Of a stretch of DNA of 64,000 bases, positions 19,786 to 27,616 are shown in pieces. The notes beneath the pieces were generated by a model. The model worked only from the letters and a program-made list of their open reading frames with translations. It was not told where the DNA came from and ran no database searches. Within the stretch, counting starts at the first letter, position 1, and every line of letters starts with the position of its first letter. Position numbers and translations under genes: made by a program. Source of the DNA: an uncultured Allomuricauda sp. (GTDB lineage Bacteria > Bacteroidota > Bacteroidia > Flavobacteriales > Flavobacteriaceae); NCBI RefSeq assembly GCF_947499695.1, contig NZ_CANMPQ010000002.1:62001-126000 (forward strand). The letters run 5' to 3'.

Positions 19786-19816
19786 AATGGTTGTGGTTTT
19801 GCAGCAACCATTTCTT
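19786..19816 (+). terminator. Possible terminator of the 13-kb operon
   Basis: Arms AATGGTTG (19786-19793) and CAACCATT (19805-19812) form an 8-bp stem with an 11-base loop, followed by a weak T-rich stretch (TTCTTAGTTT). The loop is large and the T-run interrupted, so efficiency is uncertain. Confidence 0.45.
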
Positions 19817-19841
19817 AGTTTACAGATATCCAAATTAAATA

Positions 19842-19875
19842 AATAGCGGCTTGAGTTAATGCCCAAACCGCTATT
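19842..19875 (-). terminator. Possible terminator of the AraC-SDR-DUF1330 unit
   Basis: On the minus strand, AATAGCGG and CCGCTATT arms (19868-19875 and 19842-19849) are separated by 18 bases and followed by TATTTAATTT. It lies about 50 bases beyond the DUF1330-like stop codon. Confidence 0.5.
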
Positions 19876-19925
19876 ACTTTTACATATTGTTGTAAGCTAA
19901 CTTATTTCAATTTTGTATTAAGAAT

Positions 19926-20687
19926 TTATAAACTGGCCTCCCCTATAAAAAAGTACAGATTTTTTAAAGAAGCATCCCTTTTAGGGAATAAAGCCTTCAT
20001 TCGTTCGTCAGTTCCCATTTGTTGTAACCCTTCCATTGAGTCGAAATAAAAACGATGAATTTCGTCAGGTTGTTCTATACTACCTTTTGATTGAAAAGGA
20101 GCAATGAAGCGTTCGAAATGTGTTCCAAATTCAGGCATAATTGCACAAACATCGTCATGATATTCTGCAAATTGCTTTACGTATTGTTCTCCTTCATTAA
20201 AATAAATTAAGGCCACTCCATAAGTTTTACTTTTATCACCCATCTCTTTTTTAAATTCAAAATCGGTATTCTTACTTGTAAAGATGGAAATGTCTTTCAA
20301 TGCCGGAATAGCATATTCGTTTCTAATCTTAATAAACTCTGAATCTTCATTGAATTTATTAAATACTTCAATGTTTGGATACCTCGCAAAGTGAATTTCG
20401 CTTGGTAATTCTAAATCTCCTTCAGCTAACATTGTTGGTTTAATGATGCGTTCTATTTTTCCACCATATTTTTCCAAAATAGCACCACCTTTCTTTTTGT
20501 ATTCTTCAAATCTAGCTTCTTCGCCATCTTTTATATATATCACTGCCACGTTAACTATTTCCTGATTTTTTGCTTCCATTTTTTCTGTGTGTTCAGTATT
20601 GGTATTTGAGTTTTTAGCATTAGAAGTGCTCAAGACAAACAAGAGTGCACCTAAAGCAATGCTTGTAATTATTGTTAAAGATTTCAT
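19926..20687 (-). CDS. Exported protein with two tandem dimeric alpha/beta-barrel (DUF1330-like) domains
   Basis: The 253-residue product has an N-terminal signal peptide (hydrophobic residues about 5-21, then SNAKNSN). Two copies of a ferredoxin-like alpha/beta unit follow. The first, about residues 48-145, opens VNVAVIYIKDGEEARFEEYKK. The second, about 152-253, opens YGVALIYFNEGEQYVKQFAEY. In each, the conserved ending with EIH, F and a hydrophobic strand resembles DUF1330/ABM-type domains, which normally dimerise to form a barrel; here the duplication may make a monomeric barrel. Function unknown. It lies 9 bases after the SDR gene and probably shares its transcript and AraC control. Confidence 0.65.
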   Translation of the reverse strand: MKSLTIITSIALGALLFVLSTSNAKNSNTNTEHTEKMEAKNQEIVNVAVIYIKDGEEARFEEYKKKGGAILEKYGGKIERIIKPTMLAEGDLELPSEIHFARYPNIEVFNKFNEDSEFIKIRNEYAIPALKDISIFTSKNTDFEFKKEMGDKSKTYGVALIYFNEGEQYVKQFAEYHDDVCAIMPEFGTHFERFIAPFQSKGSIEQPDEIHRFYFDSMEGLQQMGTDERMKALFPKRDASLKNLYFFIGEASL

Positions 20688-20696
20688 GTATTTAGT

Positions 20697-21569
20697 TTAG
20701 AGAAGATGCTCCATTTGTAAAGCATCCTTAATTAGACTTTCTTGAATAGAACCAGTTCTATTGTTTAACTCGTTGGTATCGTAATCTATACCTATTGCTT
20801 TTCGAATAGGTCTATTTCCTGGTTGTGTTTCTATTAGGTTTAAAATTGCATCTGGAATCTCTTGGGGATTTGGAGAGGCATCACTTTTGTAGAATTGATC
20901 AAAATTTTGAAGCATCGCTTTTGGGACAGAAGCCATTTCGCCATAAGTTTCTAAAGTATGGTTGTCGTCTTCTTTGGGGCCACTGTATAATAATCCTGAT
21001 GGATATGGACCTGGCTCTATAATGGAAACATCTACTCCTAGAGGTTTTAGTTCGTATGAAAGCGCTTCAGAGTAAGCTTCCAAAGCAAATTTGCTGGCAC
21101 AATAAATTCCGAAATAAGGGAATACCAATCGTCCAGCTAAGGATGAAATATTAATAATTAATCCATCTGAAGAATTTTTTAAAAGAGGTAGGAATGCCTT
21201 TGAGGTACGGATAATTCCAAAAAAGTTCGTATCAAACTGCTCCTGAGCTTGTTCTAAACTATACGCTTCAGTAATACCAACGTACATCACTCCAGCATTG
21301 TTTACTAATACATCAAGTCCGTCCTGCTCCTCAGAGCGAATTCTTTCTAATAAATCATTCGTAGATTTTTCACTCGTTACATCTAATTCCGCCACAGTAA
21401 TTGCAATATTTTCTTCCGTTGCAATGCGTTCGAATTCCTCTTTTTTCGTCTTGTTTTTTCCGTTTACGTCCCGCATAGTTGCCCAAACATTGTAACCTTT
21501 TCTTGCGAGTGTTAATGCAGCTAAATTTCCAAATCCATTACTGGATCCTGTAATAAGTATTGTTTTCAT
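20697..21569 (-). CDS. Short-chain dehydrogenase/reductase (SDR)
   Basis: I take the ATG at 21569 as start. It puts the Rossmann motif TGSSNGFG at residues 7-14, as in classical SDRs; an upstream TTG would add eight residues. The 290-residue protein has NNAG (90-93), catalytic S143 and the Y156-x3-K160 pair (YCASK), so it should be an active NAD(P)-dependent oxidoreductase acting on a small alcohol or carbonyl compound in the cytoplasm. It lies 63 bases after the AraC gene. A copy of that regulator's putative operator covers the junction, suggesting it is a regulated target. The substrate is unknown. Confidence 0.88.
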   Translation of the reverse strand: MKTILITGSSNGFGNLAALTLARKGYNVWATMRDVNGKNKTKKEEFERIATEENIAITVAELDVTSEKSTNDLLERIRSEEQDGLDVLVNNAGVMYVGITEAYSLEQAQEQFDTNFFGIIRTSKAFLPLLKNSSDGLIINISSLAGRLVFPYFGIYCASKFALEAYSEALSYELKPLGVDVSIIEPGPYPSGLLYSGPKEDDNHTLETYGEMASVPKAMLQNFDQFYKSDASPNPQEIPDAILNLIETQPGNRPIRKAIGIDYDTNELNNRTGSIQESLIKDALQMEHLL

Positions 21570-21622
21570 CTTTATATATCTTTTTGTTACCAATGCAAAG
21601 ATGAAAACCGATGAGAAGTAAG

Positions 21623-21665
21623 TGTTTTACAATTAGTTCAAAGATTTGTCTAATTGGGTCAGTTT
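21623..21665 (-). promoter_or_regulatory. Operator candidate B before the SDR gene (copy of the AraC upstream site)
   Basis: This 43-bp stretch matches 22531-22573 at 35 of 43 positions without gaps. On the plus strand it contains TTAGTTCA (21633-21640) and TTGGGTCA (21654-21661), spaced 21 bp, the two-helical-turn spacing common for AraC-family direct repeats. It overlaps the last codons and stop of the AraC gene and ends 54 bases upstream of the SDR ATG. A -7-like CATCTTTG follows on the minus strand at 21596-21603. Confidence 0.6.
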
Positions 21666-22490
21666 GTACATAGTAGGCGAAATTCCATATTTGCCCTTAA
21701 AGGTTTTTGAAAAATGTGATACACTACCAAAACCACATTCGTAAGCGATGTCTGTTGTTCTTAAATCGGATGAAAGCAGCAGTTTTACAGAGCGTTCTAG
21801 TTTTTTGTCTCTAAGGTAAGTTGCTGGAGATGTGTTGTATATCTTTTTAAATTCTCTTTTGAAGGTAGACAGGCTCTGATTGTTTAAAATGGCCAATTCT
21901 TCCAAAGAGATATTCTCGTAAACATGCGCCTTTATAATTTCTCTGAAGGAATGCGATGTTGGATGAAACAGGTTAGATAGAGTACTTCTAATAGCAGGTG
22001 CATTTTTGGTCTGATTTAACAACAAGATAATTTCCTTGAGTTTTAGGATGAGTATTTCCTCGGTAACCAATTCAGGGTTTTGAAAATAAAATAAGATACC
22101 TTCTATGTATTTTCTTATTAGAATGTCACTATTAAGTTTAGACATTCCAATATCTAAAGGAAGTTTTTGTGTTAGAAAACCTGGAAGTTTGTTCTCATAG
22201 ATTTTCAATAGTATATCCGGATAAAAATGAACTGCAAGCGCTTGATATGTATCTGAGGTTTTAGAGGGTAACATGTTACAGGTGTAGTTACCGCACTTCA
22301 TTAAAAGTGATTCTTCTGCTTCAATCCGCAGTCGTTCAGTTTCTGAAATAGAATCGTATTCACCTTTTAGTATATATAAGAAACAAGCCTCATTAGGCAT
22401 AAGGTTTGGTTTTTTATAAGGCGGTTTTAGAATAATAGTTTCAAAAAGCAATTTGCCAAATAAATCGATGGTTTTGTAATCCTGTACCAT
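21633..22490 (-). CDS. AraC-family transcriptional regulator
   Basis: This 285-residue cytoplasmic protein has an N-terminal ligand-sensing region (about 1-180) without an obvious named fold. Its C-terminal AraC/XylS double helix-turn-helix lies at about residues 185-280, where NQSLSTFKREFKKIYNTSPATYLRDKKLERS and then TTDIAYECGFGSVSHFSKTFKGKYGISP fit the family pattern well. It heads a minus-strand unit with the SDR and DUF1330-like genes. Duplicated 21-bp-spaced half-sites upstream of itself and of the SDR gene suggest it controls both (inference). Effector unknown. Confidence 0.92.
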   Translation of the reverse strand: MVQDYKTIDLFGKLLFETIILKPPYKKPNLMPNEACFLYILKGEYDSISETERLRIEAEESLLMKCGNYTCNMLPSKTSDTYQALAVHFYPDILLKIYENKLPGFLTQKLPLDIGMSKLNSDILIRKYIEGILFYFQNPELVTEEILILKLKEIILLLNQTKNAPAIRSTLSNLFHPTSHSFREIIKAHVYENISLEELAILNNQSLSTFKREFKKIYNTSPATYLRDKKLERSVKLLLSSDLRTTDIAYECGFGSVSHFSKTFKGKYGISPTMYKLTQLDKSLN

Positions 22491-22530
22491 TTATTTTTTT
22501 ATTGAAAAATAACTTTTGGAAGTTGGTTAT

Positions 22531-22573
22531 TGTTTTACAAATGGTTCAAAATGTTGTCAATTTGGTTCAGTTT
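22531..22573 (-). promoter_or_regulatory. Operator candidate A upstream of the AraC gene
   Basis: Two TGGTTCA half-sites on the plus strand (22542... core 22542-22548 and 22563-22569) are exactly 21 bp apart. The full 43-bp block is repeated with 8 mismatches at 21623-21665. It ends 41 bases before the regulator ATG. On the minus strand a -7-like TATTTTTC (22504-22511) lies 26 bases after the conserved TTG, the same distance as in copy B. Confidence 0.6.
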
Positions 22574-22656
22574 TTTCAACCATTGCACAAACACTAAGAT
22601 ATTGCTCATTTTAATTTGCTATAACGACTGATAATTGAAGTTCGGGAATTCTTTGG

Positions 22657-25600
22657 TTAAAACCCAAAACCGACCCCAAAGGCAAATCGCATGCCATCGG
22701 AGCTGCTGAACAACCCAAAGTTTGCGGAAAGAATGTCGGCTCCATTTAAAAAGAAACCACCTCCGTAGGAGTTGTGCCATTTATCCGAATCATCACCAGG
22801 GAACCATACACGTCCATAGTCAAAGCCGCCATAAATACCAGGGGTAACTGGCAATAATCCCGTTTGTCTATTTCTAAAGCTTAGGCGTAAATCTGTATTT
22901 TGATAAAAGGCCGACTTTCCGGTGAAACGTTCAAATCGGAACCCCCTTAACCCATTGTTGGCCCCAATACTTGCACCTTGATAAAATTCAAAATCATCAC
23001 CAATATTCAAATGCCCTTTTAGCTTTGTGGCCAAAACCAATTTTCCATTGGAGCATAATTTATGGTCTATGGACAGGCTTGGTATGATATACCCAAACGC
23101 CCTATCGGAATCGTCTAGATTCATCTTATATCCACCATGCAATGAAAAACTCATCCCCATAGTAGGGAACGCCTCATTATCGGTATTGGAATAAGAATAT
23201 TCTGCATCCAAACCAAAGAAACTCTGTTCGTTTTCTTCCCCGTTCGCAACAAAAAACTGGTTGATAAACCGGTCTTCGGTCTCTTCGACCTCAATATCCT
23301 CGTAGGAAACTCCTAATCTTACTTTTGAACCCAAACGTCCTCTCCAAACCAATGACGGAGCAATTTTTATGGTTTCAAGCTTTACTCTATTAAAATCAAG
23401 CCCTAGAGGTTCATCATCGTCATTATTTTCAGTTTCATTTCCAAAACCGAAGAAATTGATGGCAAAATTTGGACTTGTAAATCTCACGTCCAATTCTAGG
23501 TTTACACCCTCGAACACATCGGCGAACTCACCATTATAGCCCAAATCAAAACCATTCGTAGCAAAATAGTATGCCGCATTGATAACATGCTGTTGTGTAA
23601 ACGGATTTTGCCTAAAACCATTAAACGTATAGGTATTTGTAAACCCAAGCCTAAAGCCATCATCTGGGTTAAAACCTATGGTTGGCAAAAATTGATTGTT
23701 GCTGGCCTTTATTTTAAGAAATTCATAGGTATTGGTGTCATAGTCGTTGATTTGATGCACTCTTCCACCGAAAGCCTCGTCGTAGGTGTTCTTTTTGGAT
23801 TTAAAGTCATAGGTATGCACCTTTTTGGACTTTTCATCAATTTTATAGACATCGTTATTCTGTCCACCAACGATTCGAACCTTGATTTTCGATGTTTTGG
23901 TATTGACATCGAAAACATCGTCATCATCCAAACCATAAACCCAAACTTCTTTAGTGAACTCTGGTCTGTAGGTCTTATCAAAAAAGAGATCCTCCTTTTC
24001 TCCATCTTTTATGCGGTAGCCTTTAACTTCTAAATCTCCATTTGGCGCCGAAGTTATATTGAAGTAATCATCCTTATCTGTACCAGTGACCACACTGTAT
24101 TTATTGATTACCCTAAAATATTCCTGTGCTGTACCAACAAGGTTTCTTTTTCGCGCCAAGAGGATCTTTTTTATTTTGTCTATGGTCTCATCACGCACCT
24201 CTTCTGGAAAATTCAATAATGCTTCATCAATTACGGCTTCGGTGATATTTTGTTGTAGAAATTTGGCTTGTTCTTCCCATGTTTCCAAATCAGTTTCAGA
24301 CAGTAGGGCCATATCCAACGCAAAAGTTCTGGGTGAAGAAGTAAATCCTTTTACGCTTTTGATTTCTTCATGAAACCCTTCAAAAATTCGAAGCGATGGT
24401 ACCGCTTTTGAACCAAGGCCCATTATAAAACCATCTCCCCAAATCGAATAAGCCTGATCTCTATCCCTTGGAATGGGTTTGTAGATTTTTTTGCCATCTT
24501 CACCATCAAATTCTGCCCAACGCCACTGATCCACATGACGGTCCCAGTCCCCTATCAGCATATCAAACAGTCTTGCTCTTGCGTAGGTAACTCCATCCAA
24601 ACTGTATTTTTCGTCCTTTCTAAGTTTTTGAATGAAATCATAGGTACTTTCAATTTTGTCCGTCTTTCCAAAACTTTCCAAATCCGAATGTCCATCAGAA
24701 ACATGCTCTTCTATCATGTACAATCCATCGCCGAAATCAGCATTGAAATCCCCTAAAACGGATTGCTTGGGCACATAAAACAACTTCGGATTGGTATGAA
24801 ATAACTTAGCAGCGTCCGAAAGCTCACCAACTGTAAAAGGGGCATATGGATGGGCTCCGGTGTATAAATCCAATAGTAATTTTTCCGTATAGGTGTCATC
24901 GAATTGACCGATAACAAATCGTTCTTGAAAGGCAATGGCCTGTAAATAGCGTTCGACGCTCTTGCGCAAATCACGCATCACATATTGCTTACCATCATTA
25001 TCTTTTAACCGCAAGGAATTGGATTGGTTTCCGCCACCTTTTCTAACCACGGAAAGTCCTCCGTAGAGCGTATCCAATCGCACCACTGGTGCCTTTACTT
25101 TCGTTGCATAGTATTTTCGATATCGCTCTCCCCACAGCCATTTATGAAATCCACTTTTATCAATTTCTTGATCAGTATAGATAGAGGCAGATTCATATGC
25201 TGGGAAATCATTTTTATAAGATGCACTTTCCGTAGAAGGATTTGGAGGAAGTACTTCTGTTTGATACAAAAGTTCTTCAGGTGTTTCTCCAGCTCCATAA
25301 AAGTCAACTTTGGACGACCCGTCGGTATATACATTCAAAACGGCATAACCCATTTTTCCAGTGGAAAATTTACTGCCGTTCAACAATCTGGTCGCTCCTG
25401 TATTGGCCCCTGAACCGCTCACGATCTGTGGAATTCCCTTTTCCTCGATATATTGCAAGGAGTGTTCGTGCCCTGAAACAAAGACTACCTTATCGGAATA
25501 TTGAGACAAGGTGATTATCCTATTCTTTAAATGATTGTACATTTTGTTGTACACATCGGTTGTTGACGCTCCGGAGGTCTTTCTTAACAAATTGGCCAGA

Positions 25601-26370
25601 GAACTAATTCCAGGGAGTGGAAACCCTTTGCCGCTTGGATTCATATGTTCTTTAAACGAAAAATATCCTCCATGTGACCCATAGGTAAACATGGGATGGT
25701 GCATGGCAATAATGGTGGTTTTGTCAACATTTTTCTTGATGAGACTCTCCACTTCCTCAAATAATCTACCGCGATCTTTGATTTCACAATCATCATTCAT
25801 TGTTGGATGTCGGTCCCAGTTGGTCAAATACCATTCCGTGTCGATAGCTATTACCAAAATATTATCTCTCACCTCGATTTTTTCCATTGGGCAGCCATTG
25901 TCCGGTAAAAAAACATCTTTGCTATCCAGTGCTTTTTGTATGTATTTTTCCTGTCGTTCTAACCCTTTAAGTCCATTACTATACCAATCATGATTACCAG
26001 GAATAAAAACCGTTTGTCCTTTAAACCCCTCAACAGTATTCAACTGCGCATCTAAATGGTTCTTCGCTAAAGCATGACCAGATGGGTCAGTGTCCTTATC
26101 TGGAAATCCAGCTGGATAGATATTATCTCCTAGAAAAAGTACTGTACTGTTCCCGCTTGCTTGTTGCAGTCTACCTTTAAATCGTTTTAAAGTCGAATTC
26201 AAATCACCTGTAGGTGATTTCCCAGCATCCCCGATTAAATAAAAGGTGTGTTCGATTTCTTTATCCTGGGAAACATCAGCTTTGTTGAATGGAGCAGCAT
26301 ACTTTGCTTCGTATGTTGCGCAACTAGTTACCAAGGCCACTAAAAGGAGAACCAAGTAATGTTTTTTCAT
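22657..26370 (-). CDS. Metallophosphoesterase lipoprotein with C-terminal BamA/Omp85-like barrel and unassigned middle domain
   Basis: This 1,237-residue protein has a lipoprotein signal (LVTSC, C17). Residues 40-330 form a calcineurin-like phosphoesterase with all metal motifs: D48 (IGDAG), G81-D82-N83, G125-N126-H127-D128, H224/H225 and GHEH with H301 and H303. Residues about 430-660 contain GGGNQSNSLRL, DWDRHVDQWRW (608-618) and PRDRDQA (634-640). These invariant-looking acidic and basic residues recall atypical kinase catalytic loops (inference). From about 890 to the C-terminus it is strand-rich with GLRGFRFERFTG and GGFDYGRVW and ends in GFGF, as in Omp85/BamA-type barrels. The likely site is the outer membrane, with the phosphatase outside or in the periplasm. 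Substrate unknown. Confidence 0.85.
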   Translation of the reverse strand: MKKHYLVLLLVALVTSCATYEAKYAAPFNKADVSQDKEIEHTFYLIGDAGKSPTGDLNSTLKRFKGRLQQASGNSTVLFLGDNIYPAGFPDKDTDPSGHALAKNHLDAQLNTVEGFKGQTVFIPGNHDWYSNGLKGLERQEKYIQKALDSKDVFLPDNGCPMEKIEVRDNILVIAIDTEWYLTNWDRHPTMNDDCEIKDRGRLFEEVESLIKKNVDKTTIIAMHHPMFTYGSHGGYFSFKEHMNPSGKGFPLPGISSLANLLRKTSGASTTDVYNKMYNHLKNRIITLSQYSDKVVFVSGHEHSLQYIEEKGIPQIVSGSGANTGATRLLNGSKFSTGKMGYAVLNVYTDGSSKVDFYGAGETPEELLYQTEVLPPNPSTESASYKNDFPAYESASIYTDQEIDKSGFHKWLWGERYRKYYATKVKAPVVRLDTLYGGLSVVRKGGGNQSNSLRLKDNDGKQYVMRDLRKSVERYLQAIAFQERFVIGQFDDTYTEKLLLDLYTGAHPYAPFTVGELSDAAKLFHTNPKLFYVPKQSVLGDFNADFGDGLYMIEEHVSDGHSDLESFGKTDKIESTYDFIQKLRKDEKYSLDGVTYARARLFDMLIGDWDRHVDQWRWAEFDGEDGKKIYKPIPRDRDQAYSIWGDGFIMGLGSKAVPSLRIFEGFHEEIKSVKGFTSSPRTFALDMALLSETDLETWEEQAKFLQQNITEAVIDEALLNFPEEVRDETIDKIKKILLARKRNLVGTAQEYFRVINKYSVVTGTDKDDYFNITSAPNGDLEVKGYRIKDGEKEDLFFDKTYRPEFTKEVWVYGLDDDDVFDVNTKTSKIKVRIVGGQNNDVYKIDEKSKKVHTYDFKSKKNTYDEAFGGRVHQINDYDTNTYEFLKIKASNNQFLPTIGFNPDDGFRLGFTNTYTFNGFRQNPFTQQHVINAAYYFATNGFDLGYNGEFADVFEGVNLELDVRFTSPNFAINFFGFGNETENNDDDEPLGLDFNRVKLETIKIAPSLVWRGRLGSKVRLGVSYEDIEVEETEDRFINQFFVANGEENEQSFFGLDAEYSYSNTDNEAFPTMGMSFSLHGGYKMNLDDSDRAFGYIIPSLSIDHKLCSNGKLVLATKLKGHLNIGDDFEFYQGASIGANNGLRGFRFERFTGKSAFYQNTDLRLSFRNRQTGLLPVTPGIYGGFDYGRVWFPGDDSDKWHNSYGGGFFLNGADILSANFGLFSSSDGMRFAFGVGFGF

Positions 26371-26423
26371 ATCTCAGAAGTTGATTCCAAAATTTTGTAT
26401 TTTGGAGAATTCAAAGTACTGTT

Positions 26424-27614
26424 ATGTCGGAAATTTTAGAAAAAACTGAACATTTTGTCTCCGAAATTTTGGAACAAAAATTGGACCCAAAATTCCTATA
26501 CCACAATTTGCGACATACCCAGCGTGTAGTTAAAAGTACTAAAGAATTGCTCAATTTCTATAATTTGGGAGCTGAGGAAGAGGAAAAGCTACTACTGGCA
26601 GCCTGGTTCCACGATACGGGCTATACCAAAGGTGTTGAAAATCATGAGGAAACAAGTTGTGAAATCGCCACTAATTTTCTAAAGGAAAACGCGTATGATG
26701 CAAAAGGTATTGAGGAAATCAGCAGTAATATTATGGCGACTAAGCGCTATCATGCGCCTGAAAATTTGCATCAAGAAATAATACGGGATGCTGATGCTTC
26801 ACATTTTGCCCAAAAAAGTTATTGGGAAACCACAGATTTTTTAAAAGAAGAACTAGAATTGCTCGGAATTGCCAATTATTCCAATAAAGAATGGAGGGAT
26901 GCAAACATTATAATGTTCCGGAACGAGCATCAGTTCTATACAGCTTATGCCAAAGAAAATTGGGAAGAGGGTAAAGAACGAAATCTAAAACAGCTAGTAA
27001 AGGAAAAAAAGACGGAGAAGGAAATCGCCAAAAAAGAGGCTCTTAAGGCCAAATACAAAAGCGAAAGTCCTGACCGAGGTATTCAGACTTTGTTCAGGGT
27101 CACCTTAAAAAATCATTTGACCCTTAGTGATATTGCGGATACCAAAGCGAATATCTTACTTTCCGTAAATGCGATTATCATCTCAGTGGCTCTATCGAAC
27201 CTTATTCCAAAGCTTGATAATCCATCTAACGCTTATTTAATTTGGCCCACTGGAATTTTTATCACCTTTAGTGTGATTTCCATGGTTTTGGCGGTATTGG
27301 CGACCAGGCCGAATGTTACCAGCGGACAGTTTACCAAACAAGACGTGGAAAACAAAAAAGTGAATCTCTTATTCTTTGGAAATTTCCATAAAATGAGCCT
27401 TGGCGATTATGAATGGGCCATAAAAGAATTGGTAAAAGACAACCAATACATTTATTCATCCCTGACAAAGGACTTGTACTTTTTGGGGCTGGTGCTCAAT
27501 CGGAAATACAAAATACTTCGGTTAACCTATACCATTTTTATAGTAGGTATTGTGATATCGGTCATTGCTTTCGCAATAGCATTCAACTTCTTAGGCGGAA
27601 CAGGTCGTTTGTAA
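26424..27614 (+). CDS. HD-domain phosphohydrolase fused to Pycsar-type (DUF5706/PycTM) membrane effector module
   Basis: The 396-residue product begins with an HD domain; candidate metal ligands are H31 (NLRHTQRV), H63-D64 (WFHDTGY) and D122 (IRDADASH). A charged helical linker (about 180-215) leads to a DUF5706 module. There RVTLKNHLTLSDIADTKANI and LLSVNAIIISVAL (225-256) match the signature of the Pycsar effector membrane family. Transmembrane segments lie at about 245-262, 270-292 and 368-390. PycTM effectors disrupt membranes after cyclic UMP/CMP signalling in phage defence. Here no cyclase is nearby, and the HD domain might hydrolyse a nucleotide signal (inference). It is divergent from the phosphoesterase gene 53 bases away and convergent with the GAF gene. 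Confidence 0.82.
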   Translation: MSEILEKTEHFVSEILEQKLDPKFLYHNLRHTQRVVKSTKELLNFYNLGAEEEEKLLLAAWFHDTGYTKGVENHEETSCEIATNFLKENAYDAKGIEEISSNIMATKRYHAPENLHQEIIRDADASHFAQKSYWETTDFLKEELELLGIANYSNKEWRDANIIMFRNEHQFYTAYAKENWEEGKERNLKQLVKEKKTEKEIAKKEALKAKYKSESPDRGIQTLFRVTLKNHLTLSDIADTKANILLSVNAIIISVALSNLIPKLDNPSNAYLIWPTGIFITFSVISMVLAVLATRPNVTSGQFTKQDVENKKVNLLFFGNFHKMSLGDYEWAIKELVKDNQYIYSSLTKDLYFLGLVLNRKYKILRLTYTIFIVGIVISVIAFAIAFNFLGGTGRL

Positions 27615-27616
27615 AA

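Noticed and set aside
23587..24033. Open frame of about 148 codons antisense to the phosphoesterase/barrel gene
   Set aside because: The sense frame has complete family motifs on both sides; the antisense product shows no recognisable domain.
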